From Paguma larvata (taxonomy: Eukaryota > Chordata > Mammalia > Carnivora > Viverridae), in NCBI GenBank assembly GCA_030068075.1, contig CM057826.1, positions 76,853,312 to 76,917,311 of the forward strand: 64,000 nucleotides of DNA, read 5' to 3'. Positions 23,447 to 32,790 of the stretch are shown piece by piece (position 1 is the first letter of the stretch; each line of letters begins with the position of its first letter). The notes below the pieces were generated by a model. The model was not told where the DNA came from. It saw nothing but the letters and a program-made list of their open reading frames with translations, and did not search any database. The position numbers were made by a program, and so were the translations under genes.

Positions 23447-23638
23447 TCTTGTTTGTTTGTTTATTTATTTATTTTGAGAGAAGGAGACAGAGTGTGAGCA
23501 GGAAAGGTATAGAGAGAGAATCCCAAGCAGTGACAGTGTGGAGCCTGATGGAGGGCTTCATCCCACAAACTGTAAGATCATGTGCTGAGCTGAAATCAAG
23601 AGTCAGTCACTTAACCGACTGAGTCACCCAGTTGCCCC
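23447..23638 (-). repeat. Can-SINE
   Basis: Reverse copy from TTTATTTATTTATTTTGAGAG to GAGTCACCCAGTTGCCCC. Flanked by ctttatattctt (before) and cttatattctt (after), an imperfect target duplication. Confidence 0.92.
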
Positions 23639-24051
23639 TGATTCTTATATTCTTTAAATGCCTGCATTGTAGGCACTGAAAACAAATATCTACTGAATTG
23701 AAATAGCACCAGACCAGGTAATTACATACAGAACTGGGGAGGATTAATGAGGTATCATCATAGAATATTTATGTTACAATACATTTGTAAGAATAAGCAG
23801 GCATGAATGTCTTCTCTGAAGCATTATGCAGTTTCTCCGTAGAGAGTTCTCTAGTATGGAATATAACAAAATAGCTTTGGACTCCTATAGAATATTAACC
23901 TTTATGAGGCTTATCAAAACATCAGACTATCCAGAAAGTAATAAATTCTCCATTAGGCACTAAAATTCAGCTTAAGAATCCAGAGGATTAGAAGATCTTA
24001 GGAAATATTTATACTTTGTACATAATTAAAAAGGAAAACTACTTGGACGTA

Positions 24052-24073
24052 AATTAATTAATTAATTAATTAA
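24052..24073 (+). repeat. (TTAA)n/(AATT)n low-complexity tract
   Basis: Five AATT/TTAA units in a row; self-complementary, so it may form small cruciforms. Confidence 0.8.
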
Positions 24074-24576
24074 AGGAAAACTAGTGGAAAATCATGGAAG
24101 ATAAAGTAGAAATGAACAGAAAGAATGGGAAGAACAGTCCTTTTAGTTTTAGTTAGAATTTCCACCTGCTGTGGAGGTTTTCTAGAGAAAATGTAATACA
24201 TTTATACACGTACCCCAAAACTAGTTACCCCAACTGCTTAAGAACTTATTTTTATGCAACATTTTTTACAGCTCCTTACCTGATTTTAATCACTCTAAGA
24301 CTCTTTGCCCTGAGATTTACGTTTATACTTTTCCTCCCCAAATTACTGTCTTATTAAATCATACCATTCTTTGTACAAAGCCTGAAAAAAGTACAATTAG
24401 CTCCCTGCCCTGTAGCTGTCTGGTGGTGGAAACGTAACTCTGCTCCCCTGCACCTCCCTCCCCCACGGTCTTGCCAGGACTATCCTCTCTCTGAGACATT
24501 TGTCTATGTGGCTGCTTTAAATAATGTGTGTCTCGCACTGTCTTTATGAAAATCGCCTTTCTTCTCAATACATTAC

Positions 24577-24696
24577 TTGGTCCTGGAGGACAAGGACTGC
24601 TTCCCCTGCTCCCTTGTGTTCGCCTTCACGAAGCTTGTCATGCCACGCTGCGCCCGGCAAGCCCTCAAAGAAAGCTGAAGATAGAAACTGGCCCAT
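24577..24696 (-). CDS. CAST: CAST exon 14t: testis-specific first coding exon
   Basis: On the minus strand, ATG at 24696 opens 40 codons: MGQFLSSAFFEGLPGAAWHD, then a segment ending VLVLQDQ, followed at once by donor GTAATG (24576-24571) in phase 0, which joins exon 15. The start matches the N terminus I remember for human testis calpastatin (MGQFLSSTFLEGSP...WHDKL). Gly2 with Ser6 fits the N-myristoylation consensus MGxxxS/T, a known feature of this isoform that targets it to membranes in haploid germ cells. No acceptor precedes it, consistent with an alternative first exon. Its 5'UTR start is not defined. The product lacks domains L and I and subdomain A of II. Confidence 0.92.
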
Positions 24697-24900
24697 TTTG
24701 GACCAGAACAGTCCCAGACTCAGGGAGAGTTGCCGGGAGTCCGGGAGACTGGGAGGCTCACCTTCCTCAGTGATTCAGAACAGGAAGTGACAGCAGAGGC
24801 ATCGGCATTATGACAGCAACACCTGCCGGCTCCCCTCCCTGAGCTGATAGGCTGGTGCTCCTGAGGCTGCCCAGGCTGTATTTCCATGTCCTCCAACTAC
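24697..24900 (-). promoter_or_regulatory. Probable testis (14t) promoter/5'UTR region
   Basis: Inferred only from position upstream of the 14t start codon. It is moderately GC-rich, with no TATA box seen and no perfect CRE. The transcription start cannot be placed from sequence. Confidence 0.45.
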
Positions 24901-25584
24901 ACTGCCTTGTCAACAATGCCCGCAAGCCAACTCCCTCTTTTATCCCAGATAATTCAGCTGAAAAATTCTTAAAAACTGTAATTTCATGTTAAAACTCTCC
25001 TCCACCAAATACAAGCTTGCTTTGGCTCAGAAGGATGGTTAAGATGTTAAGTGTGGTAGGCATGCGGGAACTGCAGTTACAGAGTTAATCGTTGCTTGAT
25101 ATTATTCTAATTTGAGATAAGATTTTCAGCATTTTTCTCCATGGTTTTAAAAAGAATGATCTCCCCACCCCATCTACAACATTCTTCCTCTCTCCTTATA
25201 AGGAGAAGCACCTGGAGCCCTTCTGAAAATACAAATTTCCAAAGTCCACAAGCAGACAAACCTCCTTCTCACCAACCACTGCCTCCAGGTTATCTTGTTT
25301 AGTAAAGTGTCAATTAAGCATGGGCAGAAGAGATTAGCATTCACTTTACATATTAAAATTCTAGATTAAGGTTTAAAAGACTAATTCTCAAGGGTCCTTC
25401 TTGGTTGCTAACTATGCAAGAATGAAGATCTGAGTTAACTAGACTCTTAAAGTAAGGCAGAATGAAGAGTTCATTTTTAGTCTCCAAAAAAGAAAAGTTG
25501 TATAAGAATTCTAAACATGCATAATGCATTTCGTCTCATGACCTGCAGAATGACATGCTTTGTATATGAATCCAAGGTCAGTAC

Positions 25585-25689
25585 CTCGTCGACTTCCTTA
25601 ATGGAGCTCAGGTCGAGCTCAGGTTCTGGCTTCCGACTGCCCAACGAAGCTGAAAGAGCCTCCAGTGCTTGGTCGCTCATTGTGTCCTG
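25585..25689 (-). CDS. CAST: CAST exon 14: domain II subdomain A
   Basis: Encodes 35 codons: [20 protein letters not shown] then [28 protein letters not shown] is the subdomain A helix of domain II. The acceptor is TTTTCAGCAG, a NAGNAG pair: the first AG (25691-25690) adds a Gln; the second starts the exon at 25686 and gives VEE-DTM spacing like human VEK-DTM. Donor GTACTG (25584-25579) is weak. Phase 0-0. Confidence 0.96.
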
Positions 25690-27017
25690 CTGAAAAGGGA
25701 AAAATTCTGTACATTAAAAAAGGCAATGTCTCCTCAGCCTCATCAATCTATCCACTTCTTCGTGAAATCCCAATTTTAAAATTCTAAAATGAGTTGCAGA
25801 TTAGGGAAGGACTTTAGAAAGGTAATTTTACTGGAAACCTAGCAGGAGAGAGGAAAAAAAAGAACTTACCAGTGAGTGAAAACTGGGGCTTAGACACTTC
25901 CACAGTGTCTTACACCGTTTCTACCCTTGGGGACACACTCCACCCCTTATTTCTCAAGCTATAATTATTACAAAACACTCACATCAAAATAAAAGCTGCA
26001 AGAAGTAAACTTTCACTTTTCTGTTGTTCTTTTTTTGTATTAAACGAATCTCTAGAAATAAATTCTGACAACCCTGTCCCTTAGCCAACTAGCAAAGCCC
26101 AGGAAGCTGGGGAGCCTGAAGTGGCCCTTGCAGCCTTCTAGCCTGAATGCACAAAGGCTGATCGCTGTGGGGACTCCCGCTCCCAGGGTGTGGCTCTTAC
26201 TGCTCCCCCAGCCAGCCAGATAAAAATAAACTGTCTCCTCCAGGAAGGGAGAGGCAGAGCAGACCTGACACAAACTGCTCCCTGCATTATCTGAACTCTC
26301 TGCAGATGGAGCACATCTTCTCATGCAGAAGATGGGCTGCAGAACCACCGTTCAGGATTGGGGACAACTAAGTGATTGTGGTTAACAGAAGCGAACAGAA
26401 ACAGCTACAACCACATCCCACGAGTGATTCACAGGTCAAACTCCATTAGAAAATCACAGTGAACGGGGCGCCCGGGTGGCTCAGCTGGTTAAGTATCCAA
26501 CTGCTGCTTTTGGCTCAAGTCATGATCTCGCAGCTTCATGGGTTCGAGCCCCGCACTGGCCTCTGTGCTGGCAACGTGGAGCCTGCTTGGGATTCTCTCT
26601 CTCTCCCTCTCTTTGCCCCTCCCCCACTCGAGCTGTCTCAGTCTCTCTCAAAAATAAATAAATGAGCTTAAAAAAAAAGAAAAAAAATCACAGTGAAGGT
26701 TTACATTCTAAGAGTGCACCTGTTTTGGTGTCTTGTCTTTCTGCGTGTTGTAATGATGAGATACTCTTGTTTCACAGTCAAGAAGGCTGTGCTCAAATCA
26801 TGAACAGCATTTGCAGAAACACGAAGGCCTCTCTGGAGATAATCAATAGAACCCTGATTGGATTTACTAGTCCACACAGACCCCCAAGGGAAAAAAAGAT
26901 GCCCCTCATCACACACAATGCTCTGTTGGGATTATTCCGAATCAGCTAGATCAGGCTCAGGAAAGTAAGTGGTATCAGGCAAAGCATGGTTGTTTTCAAA
27001 GAAGTAATTATTCATAC
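25690..27017 (-). other. CAST intron 13
   Basis: 1.3 kb with one young Can-SINE (26464-26683); no other feature recognised. Confidence 0.8.
26450..26697 (+). repeat. Can-SINE with perfect 14-bp target duplication
   Basis: Element about 26464-26683, GGGGCGCCCGGGTGGCTCAG head, GGGTTCGAGCCCCGC B box, TCTC tail and long A-rich end. Identical aaaatcacagtgaa copies lie at 26450-26463 and 26684-26697, indicating a young insertion. Confidence 0.95.
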
Positions 27018-27110
27018 CTCCTCCACCTTTCTTTTTTTCTCTTGGGGTGAAGCAGCACTTTTGACTACCCTGGCTGGCTGAGCTTTTAAAACCTCTTCTC
27101 CTGTAGATTT
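27018..27110 (-). CDS. CAST: CAST exon 13: domain I-II linker
   Basis: Encodes 31 codons: KSTGEEVLKAQPARVVKSAA then [11 protein letters not shown]. Corresponds to human [29 protein letters not shown]. Contains the basic cluster KKRK. Acceptor CTTCCAG (AG 27112-27111), donor GTATGA, phase 0-0. Confidence 0.94.
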
Positions 27111-27241
27111 CTGGAAGGCAAAATGCAAAAGATTAGACTTATAGATAGAAGAAATGTAACTGTAATAACCTGAACTAAAAAGTTGTTTTAAAGTTTGACA
27201 TGGTTTCTAACAAGCTCTCCCTAATTTTTGGAAAACGGTAC

Positions 27242-27334
27242 CTCTTCCTTAGTCGTCTTTCCACCAGCGGTAGGAGAACTACAGGTGAAGTCAGATGACA
27301 AAGCATCTATGGCATCGTTGGGCCCCATCGGTTT
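27242..27334 (-). CDS. CAST: CAST exon 12: domain I subdomain C
   Basis: Encodes 31 codons beginning [18 protein letters not shown] and ending [16 protein letters not shown] is the subdomain C helix (human [11 protein letters not shown]). Acceptor CTTCAG (AG 27336-27335). Donor GTACCG (27241-27236) is a poor match to GTRAGT. Phase 0-0. Confidence 0.95.
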
Positions 27335-27790
27335 CTGAAGAGACAGGCACCATGACAGGGAACACGTGAGGTCATTCAAGTTAAAGATCACAATACAAAC
27401 TCGGCAAGTGAAGAATGATTTGATGTTCCTATACTACCAAATCAAGTATATTATCAAATAACTCAGATAAAGTCTATGTTTGGAAGGAAACGAGGCTCAC
27501 TTTTAAATGGATTACATATTAGGATATTCTCATTCTATTTTTATTAATATTTATTTTGCTCTAATATTTTCTTGGCTCCATTTTTCTTCCCCTCAAAAAA
27601 AACTATATTGAAGCCATGAGCACTGAAACAAGCCCATACCCATCCCCTTCCTCTGAACAGATGGAAACCCGATCTGATTTAGGATTAGTCATAGACACGA
27701 AAGAGAAAGAGAGAACTGATGCCCTCTCTCTCAACTAAAGATTTAAAAAAAGGTTAACTTGGATCTTCGAAGGCATTTATGTAAACTCAC
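27335..27790 (-). other. CAST intron 11
   Basis: 456 bp, AT-rich; no repeat or gene recognised. Confidence 0.8.
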
Positions 27791-27829
27791 CGAAGAGTCT
27801 GGAGGAGGCCCTGTGACACCTTCTTTTTT
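27791..27829 (-). CDS. CAST: CAST exon 11: domain I B-C linker
   Basis: A 39-bp microexon-like exon encoding KKEGVTGPPPDSS (human KKEGITGPPADSS). Acceptor TTTCAG (AG 27831-27830), donor GTGAGT, phase 0-0. It plays the same spacer role as exons 16, 21 and 26. Confidence 0.94.
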
Positions 27830-28408
27830 CTGAAACAAATATTAATTTGATCATGTTGAAAGCCCAAAATTAACTTTTACAATTGGCAAAATGTACTGCT
27901 CAGTGAGTGTTAGGGGCAGATTTGTGCCTTCCCACAAGCTTTCAAGAGGCCCTAGTACTCCAGCATGAGACTATATTTGGAGGTAGGGCCTTTCAAAGGT
28001 AATTGAGGTTAACTGAGGACATTAGGATGGGCCTTAACCCCATAACACTGCTGTTCTTATAGAAGTGGTGAATGTGGACAGAAAAGATGTACACACAGGG
28101 AAGATGGCCACGTACAAACCAGGGAGAGGTCCCGGATCTGTGCTTCACAACCCTCAAGAGGAACCCACGCTACCCTCACCCAGATTGGTTTTGTAGCCTC
28201 TAGAACTGTGAGACAAAATATTTCTGTTGTTCAAGCCACACAGTCCATGGTACTTCGTTATGGCATCCCTAGCAAATAATACAGTGAAAGTTGTTGTAAC
28301 AACAACCTCCCATGCCCCATTATATTTTCTAAATTTAGAAAATGTGAATATATTCATGGGATAAGATTATGTTCCAAAAAGTAAAATACAAGTAAATGAT
28401 TAACTTAC
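27830..28408 (-). other. CAST intron 10
   Basis: Almost wholly occupied by an ancient MLT1-type LTR (about 27906-28290); nothing else seen. Confidence 0.75.
27906..28290 (+). mobile_element. MLT1-type solo LTR (ERVL-MaLR)
   Basis: Shows the family's familiar order: GAGGTAGGGCCTTTCAAAGG, TTAGGATGGGCCTTAACCCC, GGGAAGATGGCCACGTACAA, TCTAGAACTGTGAGACAAAA, TTTCTGTTGTTCAAGCCACA and a terminal TTATGGCATCCCTAGCAAA. It is an old, decayed, non-coding LTR with no internal retroviral sequence next to it. Confidence 0.8.
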
Positions 28409-28489
28409 GGCCAAAAGTTCCCTGTATTTTGGAGGAATTGTGACTTCTCTTTTACCTAATTCCTCTATGTAGGTGGCAATCATTGGATC
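28409..28489 (-). CDS. CAST: CAST exon 10: domain I subdomain B
   Basis: Encodes 27 codons: [18 protein letters not shown] then [21 protein letters not shown] is the domain I active-site motif, identical to human; domain I is the strongest inhibitor in studied mammals. Acceptor TTCCAG (AG 28491-28490), donor GTAAGT, phase 0-0. Confidence 0.97.
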
Positions 28490-30095
28490 CTGGAATAAAA
28501 ATCACACAGAGGGATATTAAATAATTAATTAGTTGAGAATGCTATATGCTATTATGCAACCAAACTACTGTTCCTCTTAGTAATTTATGGAGCTACTGAA
28601 ATGAAATGCAAGTCATTAAAAAGCCAATACTTTACACAACTCTGAAATTCTAAGGTTTTACAATATTTGCCCTTATTTAATCAGCTTAATCCATATGTAA
28701 TAGTAGAAAATATTCAAACCACTATATTAAATTTTCTTATACTAAAACACATCTTATTTTAAAATGTTTTTCATTGTCTCTTTCCAATATATACAAAAGA
28801 ACTAATAATAAATTTCTCTATAAGCTAACACCCAAGTCTTCCAGATCTAATTTCTAAGAAAAAAAGGATCAGACAGAGTCACGTCTGCTGTTTAACCGTC
28901 TATTATTCCTCTTCCTTGTTAGCCAGCAATAGCCACTTTCCTGAACTTTATTGTATCTACCCACTTAAAACAGGGCATATATTAAAACAATTTTTCCATA
29001 TGTAGGTATCCACAAACAACATATAGCATTATTTTCATATTTTTTCTTTTTTTAATTGAAAAAGTACAGAACACTTAACAAATTTGCGTGTCATCCTTGC
29101 AGGGGCCACGCTAATCTTCTCTGTATCATTCCAATTTTAGCATATGTGCAGCCAAACCGAGCACTACTTTGCATATTTTCAAATGTTATATAAATGGCAC
29201 CATATTCTAGGTATCATTCTATATTATTCTTATTCAAATTTATGGCTTTGTAATGTATCCCTGTTGGTACATGAATAATTAATTTTAACCACAATAAAGT
29301 GTTCCATTATATGATCTTGTCTGCTGTTGATCAAAATCATGTCCAAATGTTTCGCCTGCTCTTGTAACTCCCGGTGCACATGGGTAGGGCTTCCTGCAGG
29401 GCATCTGTCTGGAGGTGAGAGTGATAGCTGGAGGACAAGCATATTCTCAACATCCACAAAGTCTATGTCAGTTGTCAGACTTTTACACTTTTGCCAGTCT
29501 GTTCTCTCTGATTTTTAGTATCATTTCTCTAATTACCAGAAAGCCTTTCATTTTTATTTATTTATTAGCTAAACAAGCTTTCTCCTATTTTTCAATTGGG
29601 CTGTCTTTTAAAAATTCTTCATAAATTCAAGAAACAGATCCTTTGTCATGTCTGTTCCAAGTATTTTCTTCCAGTCTTTTGCCATGTCTTTTTATTCATC
29701 TTTTTAATATCAAAGAACATATCATTTTCTTGGTTTTTATGGGTAAGGAATAGGGATAAGCTGAGGGTGGTAAATTTCTAGAAATCAAAATAAGTTCAAG
29801 TCTAGTGGACTTAAATCTCGAGGACAGAAAAATCTTTGTGATCCAATAGGCTGTATCCCAGCCAATCACAACACAATCAATAAATGTTTGCTGAATCAAT
29901 GTAATAGGATAGCTACCATAGGACAAATCATTTCCATTTATAACACTAACGTTCAGTTGCCATTATTAACAGCAACACCATTCTGCTTCTCTCCAAGCAA
30001 TAGAACGCTAAGTATTCTTTTCTGCTTCATGACCATGGCCTTATTTCCTTCCCACCTATTAAGTATGAATCTTTACAGATACCAAAATCACATAC
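28490..30095 (-). other. CAST intron 9
   Basis: 1.6 kb, AT-rich, containing a U6 snRNA pseudogene (29059-29164). The short overlapping ORFs at 29230-30235 are not supported, apart from the part overlapping exon 9. Confidence 0.8.
29059..29164 (-). pseudogene. U6 snRNA retropseudogene
   Basis: The minus strand reads GTGCTCGGTTTGGCTGCACA, then ATGCTAAAATTGG, GATACAGAGAAGATTAGC, GGCCCCTGC and GATGACACGCAAATTTG, colinear with U6 over its whole length. It has several substitutions, a lost GC pair in the CTGCGCAAGG region and a degraded 3' end. An A-rich tail follows it, and similar tttNcatatttt stretches flank both sides, consistent with L1-mediated insertion. No U6 promoter (PSE/TATA) is apparent, so it is not expected to be expressed. 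Confidence 0.92.
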
Positions 30096-30194
30096 TGAAA
30101 CTTCAGGTCCAGTATATGTTCTGTTATCTTCTTCAGTTTCTTCAGGTCCTCCTAAAGTGTCTATTAAGTCATCCAAAGCAGCATCCATGTCTGA
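30096..30194 (-). CDS. CAST: CAST exon 9: domain I subdomain A
   Basis: Encodes 33 codons: [20 protein letters not shown] then [27 protein letters not shown] is the subdomain A helix. Human has [33 protein letters not shown]. Acceptor TTCTAG (AG 30196-30195), donor GTATGT, phase 0-0. It opens inhibitory domain I. Confidence 0.97.
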
Positions 30195-31313
30195 CTAGAA
30201 AAGAAAGAGAGCAGGTATTTAAATGCTATTTGTAATAAATATTTCACTTCTGATTTTTTAACTACAAAAAAAAAAATTCTGTACAGAAAAACCCCAAACA
30301 TCAAAAGTTCTTCAAACATTAAAATAGTTCAAATCTGGTGTCTAATAGACCTTATTATGTAAGGTCCCAGAGTACACATTCCAGGCTGGAAAGACAGAAA
30401 GCCATGTTCAGGTAAGAATCACAACTTCAGTAAGTCTAATGGCATTAACTACAGAACAAATAAATGGTTCGTTAAAGCTGCCATTCCAGTGTACTGACAG
30501 TTAAAAAACAAAAAACACCAAAGAATAATGATCATGTAATTGTATGCAATAGGAGAAATACTTTGTATTCACTGCGTATCCATAGTTTTCCAGAGTTATA
30601 TATTTACAAAGAACTTCAACAAAATTTCTACACAGCACCTCTCCCAAATAGAATCTATTTCAAAGATGGACTGCCCATGTTCTTTCATTCATTTGTGGTT
30701 TTTTGTTCACTTGCTTGCCCAAAGATGTCTACAAAACAAATTACTTGAAAGGAATGTTAAGCTTGTAAGACGTGACAACTTACTCTGTCAATACGGACTT
30801 TAATCAGTATAATAAATGAAGGAGTGCCTTCATTCTATCTCTGAGGTTTAAAATGACTCATTGTGAAAAATATGCTGCACTTAAAAGGGAAAACAAGAAT
30901 TTGGGGACAGACCCCTATTTACTTAACTCAGATAATTTAACTTTTTTTCTTTCAATCATATTCCCACTACAATTTTAGGAACTCACCTGATCATGTAATA
31001 CAATTTGGGACCCGTTAGCTTTAGAATGATTCATTTGGGAATTTCAGAATGCAGAAGTGTCTTACATACTTTAGTGAGATCTCTGGTTAAAGGAGGTATA
31101 TTTGCAAGAAAGAAATTGTAATGTAAGCTCCACCGGACTTAACTGGATTTTTCAGAACAGACAGTTAGAATATGAAATGCTACAGGAGTGCCTGGATGGC
31201 TCAGTTCGTTAAGCGTCTGACTCTTAGTTTTGGGTCTAGTCATGGTCTTCTGGTTTTCTGAGTTCGAACCCCGTGTCGGGCTCTGAGCTGACAGTACGGA
31301 GCCTGCTTGGTAT

Positions 31314-31351
<38 letters not shown>

Positions 31352-31591
31352 CACCCCCCGACACTGCTCGCTCATGCTGTCTCTCTCAAAATAAACTTAA
31401 AAAAAGGATTTTGAAATGTTACAAACATACCTGAAAAAAAATCACACTTTTAGCTTGCAGCAATAATTCATTAAAAAGGTCTTTAAGTTAACCCTACCTC
31501 ATGTTGTTTGCCCTTTAAAAATCAGATCCAAAAAAATAGAGACTATGAATAAATAAATAACTCATGTAGAAATGCACTGCGATCTTCATAC
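30195..31591 (-). other. CAST intron 8
   Basis: 1.4 kb with one Can-SINE (31185-31411) carrying an expanded CT tract; no gene. Confidence 0.8.
31173..31423 (+). repeat. Can-SINE with (CT)n expansion
   Basis: Element about 31185-31411. The TCTC region has grown to some 16 CT units at 31318-31349. Target duplications tgaaatgctaca (31173-31184) and tgaaatgttaca (31412-31423) differ by one base. The CT tract is a likely length-polymorphic microsatellite. Confidence 0.93.
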
Positions 31592-31660
31592 CTTTCCGGG
31601 TGGTTTACCAGGTTTGGATTCGGCTGGTACAGCAGATGTTGATGGCTTCTTTTCTTTTTT
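31592..31660 (-). CDS. CAST: CAST exon 8: end of L domain
   Basis: Encodes 23 codons, KKEKKPSTSAVPAESKPGKP then PGK (human [23 protein letters not shown]). Acceptor CCACCAG (AG 31662-31661), donor GTATGA, phase 0-0. Basic, proline-rich, with no calpain-binding motif. Confidence 0.95.
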
Positions 31661-31799
31661 CTGGTGGGAGTTTAGAAAGAAATAAAAACTCTTCTTCACA
31701 TATTTTTCTTCAATAATTTAACACATTCAAATTGAATTACTAAATAATTCAATAAAATTAAATATGACATATTTAAAAATGAATTTATTATAATATTAA

Positions 31800-31985
31800 C
31801 AGCACAGATCATATACTAAACATCTGCTCTGTGCCAGAAAGCAAGTTGTATATGTTATATCCTTTTTCAGAACAGCATAAGTATATTAATTTCATCTAGT
31901 GATGTGAAGAGCAAGACTCAGAGATGTTAAGTAATTTTTCCTAGGTCACACAGTAAAGGAAAGACCAAGAATTGAATCCAGAGCC
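31800..31985 (-). repeat. MIR SINE
   Basis: Reverse MIR features: CATCTGCTCTGTGCCAG, then GACTCAGAGATGTTAAGTAA, CCTAGGTCACACAGTAA and AAGAATTGAATCCAGAGCC. Confidence 0.8.
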
Positions 31986-32624
31986 ACTATCTCTTTCTTC
32001 CTTGCTCTTGGTTGCCTCTCCAAGGGCCCACAGTCGGGCCCACAGCATCCACGAATTTTTTCTCTAAGTGGCCCCTTCTCACTGTTGCTCTTTCAACCTT
32101 TGCCTGCACACATTAAGACCTCTCACGCCCTGCCTTAGCATTTCACCATCCACTCCTTTCTTGACCTCCCTTAAATGTTTCAGTTGCTCTTTCAAAGATT
32201 GCCAATAACTCTCCAATCTGCGATCTCCATGCCTGACCCACACATAATGGTTTCTGAAGTCTGATCTCAGTAAGCACCCCAGTCCTGATGCATCTCTCAC
32301 CACAGCCATGACTGAGCACCATCCTAGCGCTCCTCTGGCACCTGTGCCATCATCCTCTGCCACTTCTTCCGCGTTGCCCCCAGCCCTACACATTCCGTGT
32401 TTCTGCCTCGCACTGGTGGCCCTAAGCAAAACCATTCTCCAGAGCAAGGGCCAAATACTTGCAGGGACTGATAGGAAGTAGACAGGTGAAGGTGCCAGGT
32501 TTAAGACGAGAAAACCATCCCATGTGGAGGTCTCTGAAATGTGGGTGGCAGAGCATGGGGGTGGGGAGCCCACCAGGTCCCATGCACTGCCCACAAGAGT
32601 CTTCAGGCAGGTCATCTCTCCCAC

Positions 32625-32790
32625 AGCTCAATAACATCATGTGTGACACGGGGACACTGACGGCACCTCCCTCGAGGTTGTGAGAATTAGATAAATTCAC
32701 CTATTAAAGTGTGAAAGCCAGTGTTTGGTACATACCAAGCACCATGTAGGTATTCATTAGATGATTAAGTGCTAAGTAAGTGGCCACTGC
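32625..32790 (+). repeat. MIR SINE, partial
   Basis: TTGTGAGAATTAGATAAATT, TGTGAAAGCCAGTGTTTGGT and ACCATGTAGGTATTCATTAG match the 3' half of MIR. Confidence 0.65.

Larger units (their letters stand above)
21752..25584 (-). other. CAST intron 14 (hosts exon 14t)
   Basis: 3.8 kb with a possible MIR near 22000-22150, an L1 3' fragment (22311-22826), a Can-SINE (23447-23638), an AATT-repeat tract (24052-24073) and the testis first exon (24577-24696). The stretch 24780-25584 has no recognised repeat; its 24700-24900 part is relatively GC-rich and is the likely 14t promoter/5'UTR. Confidence 0.8.
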
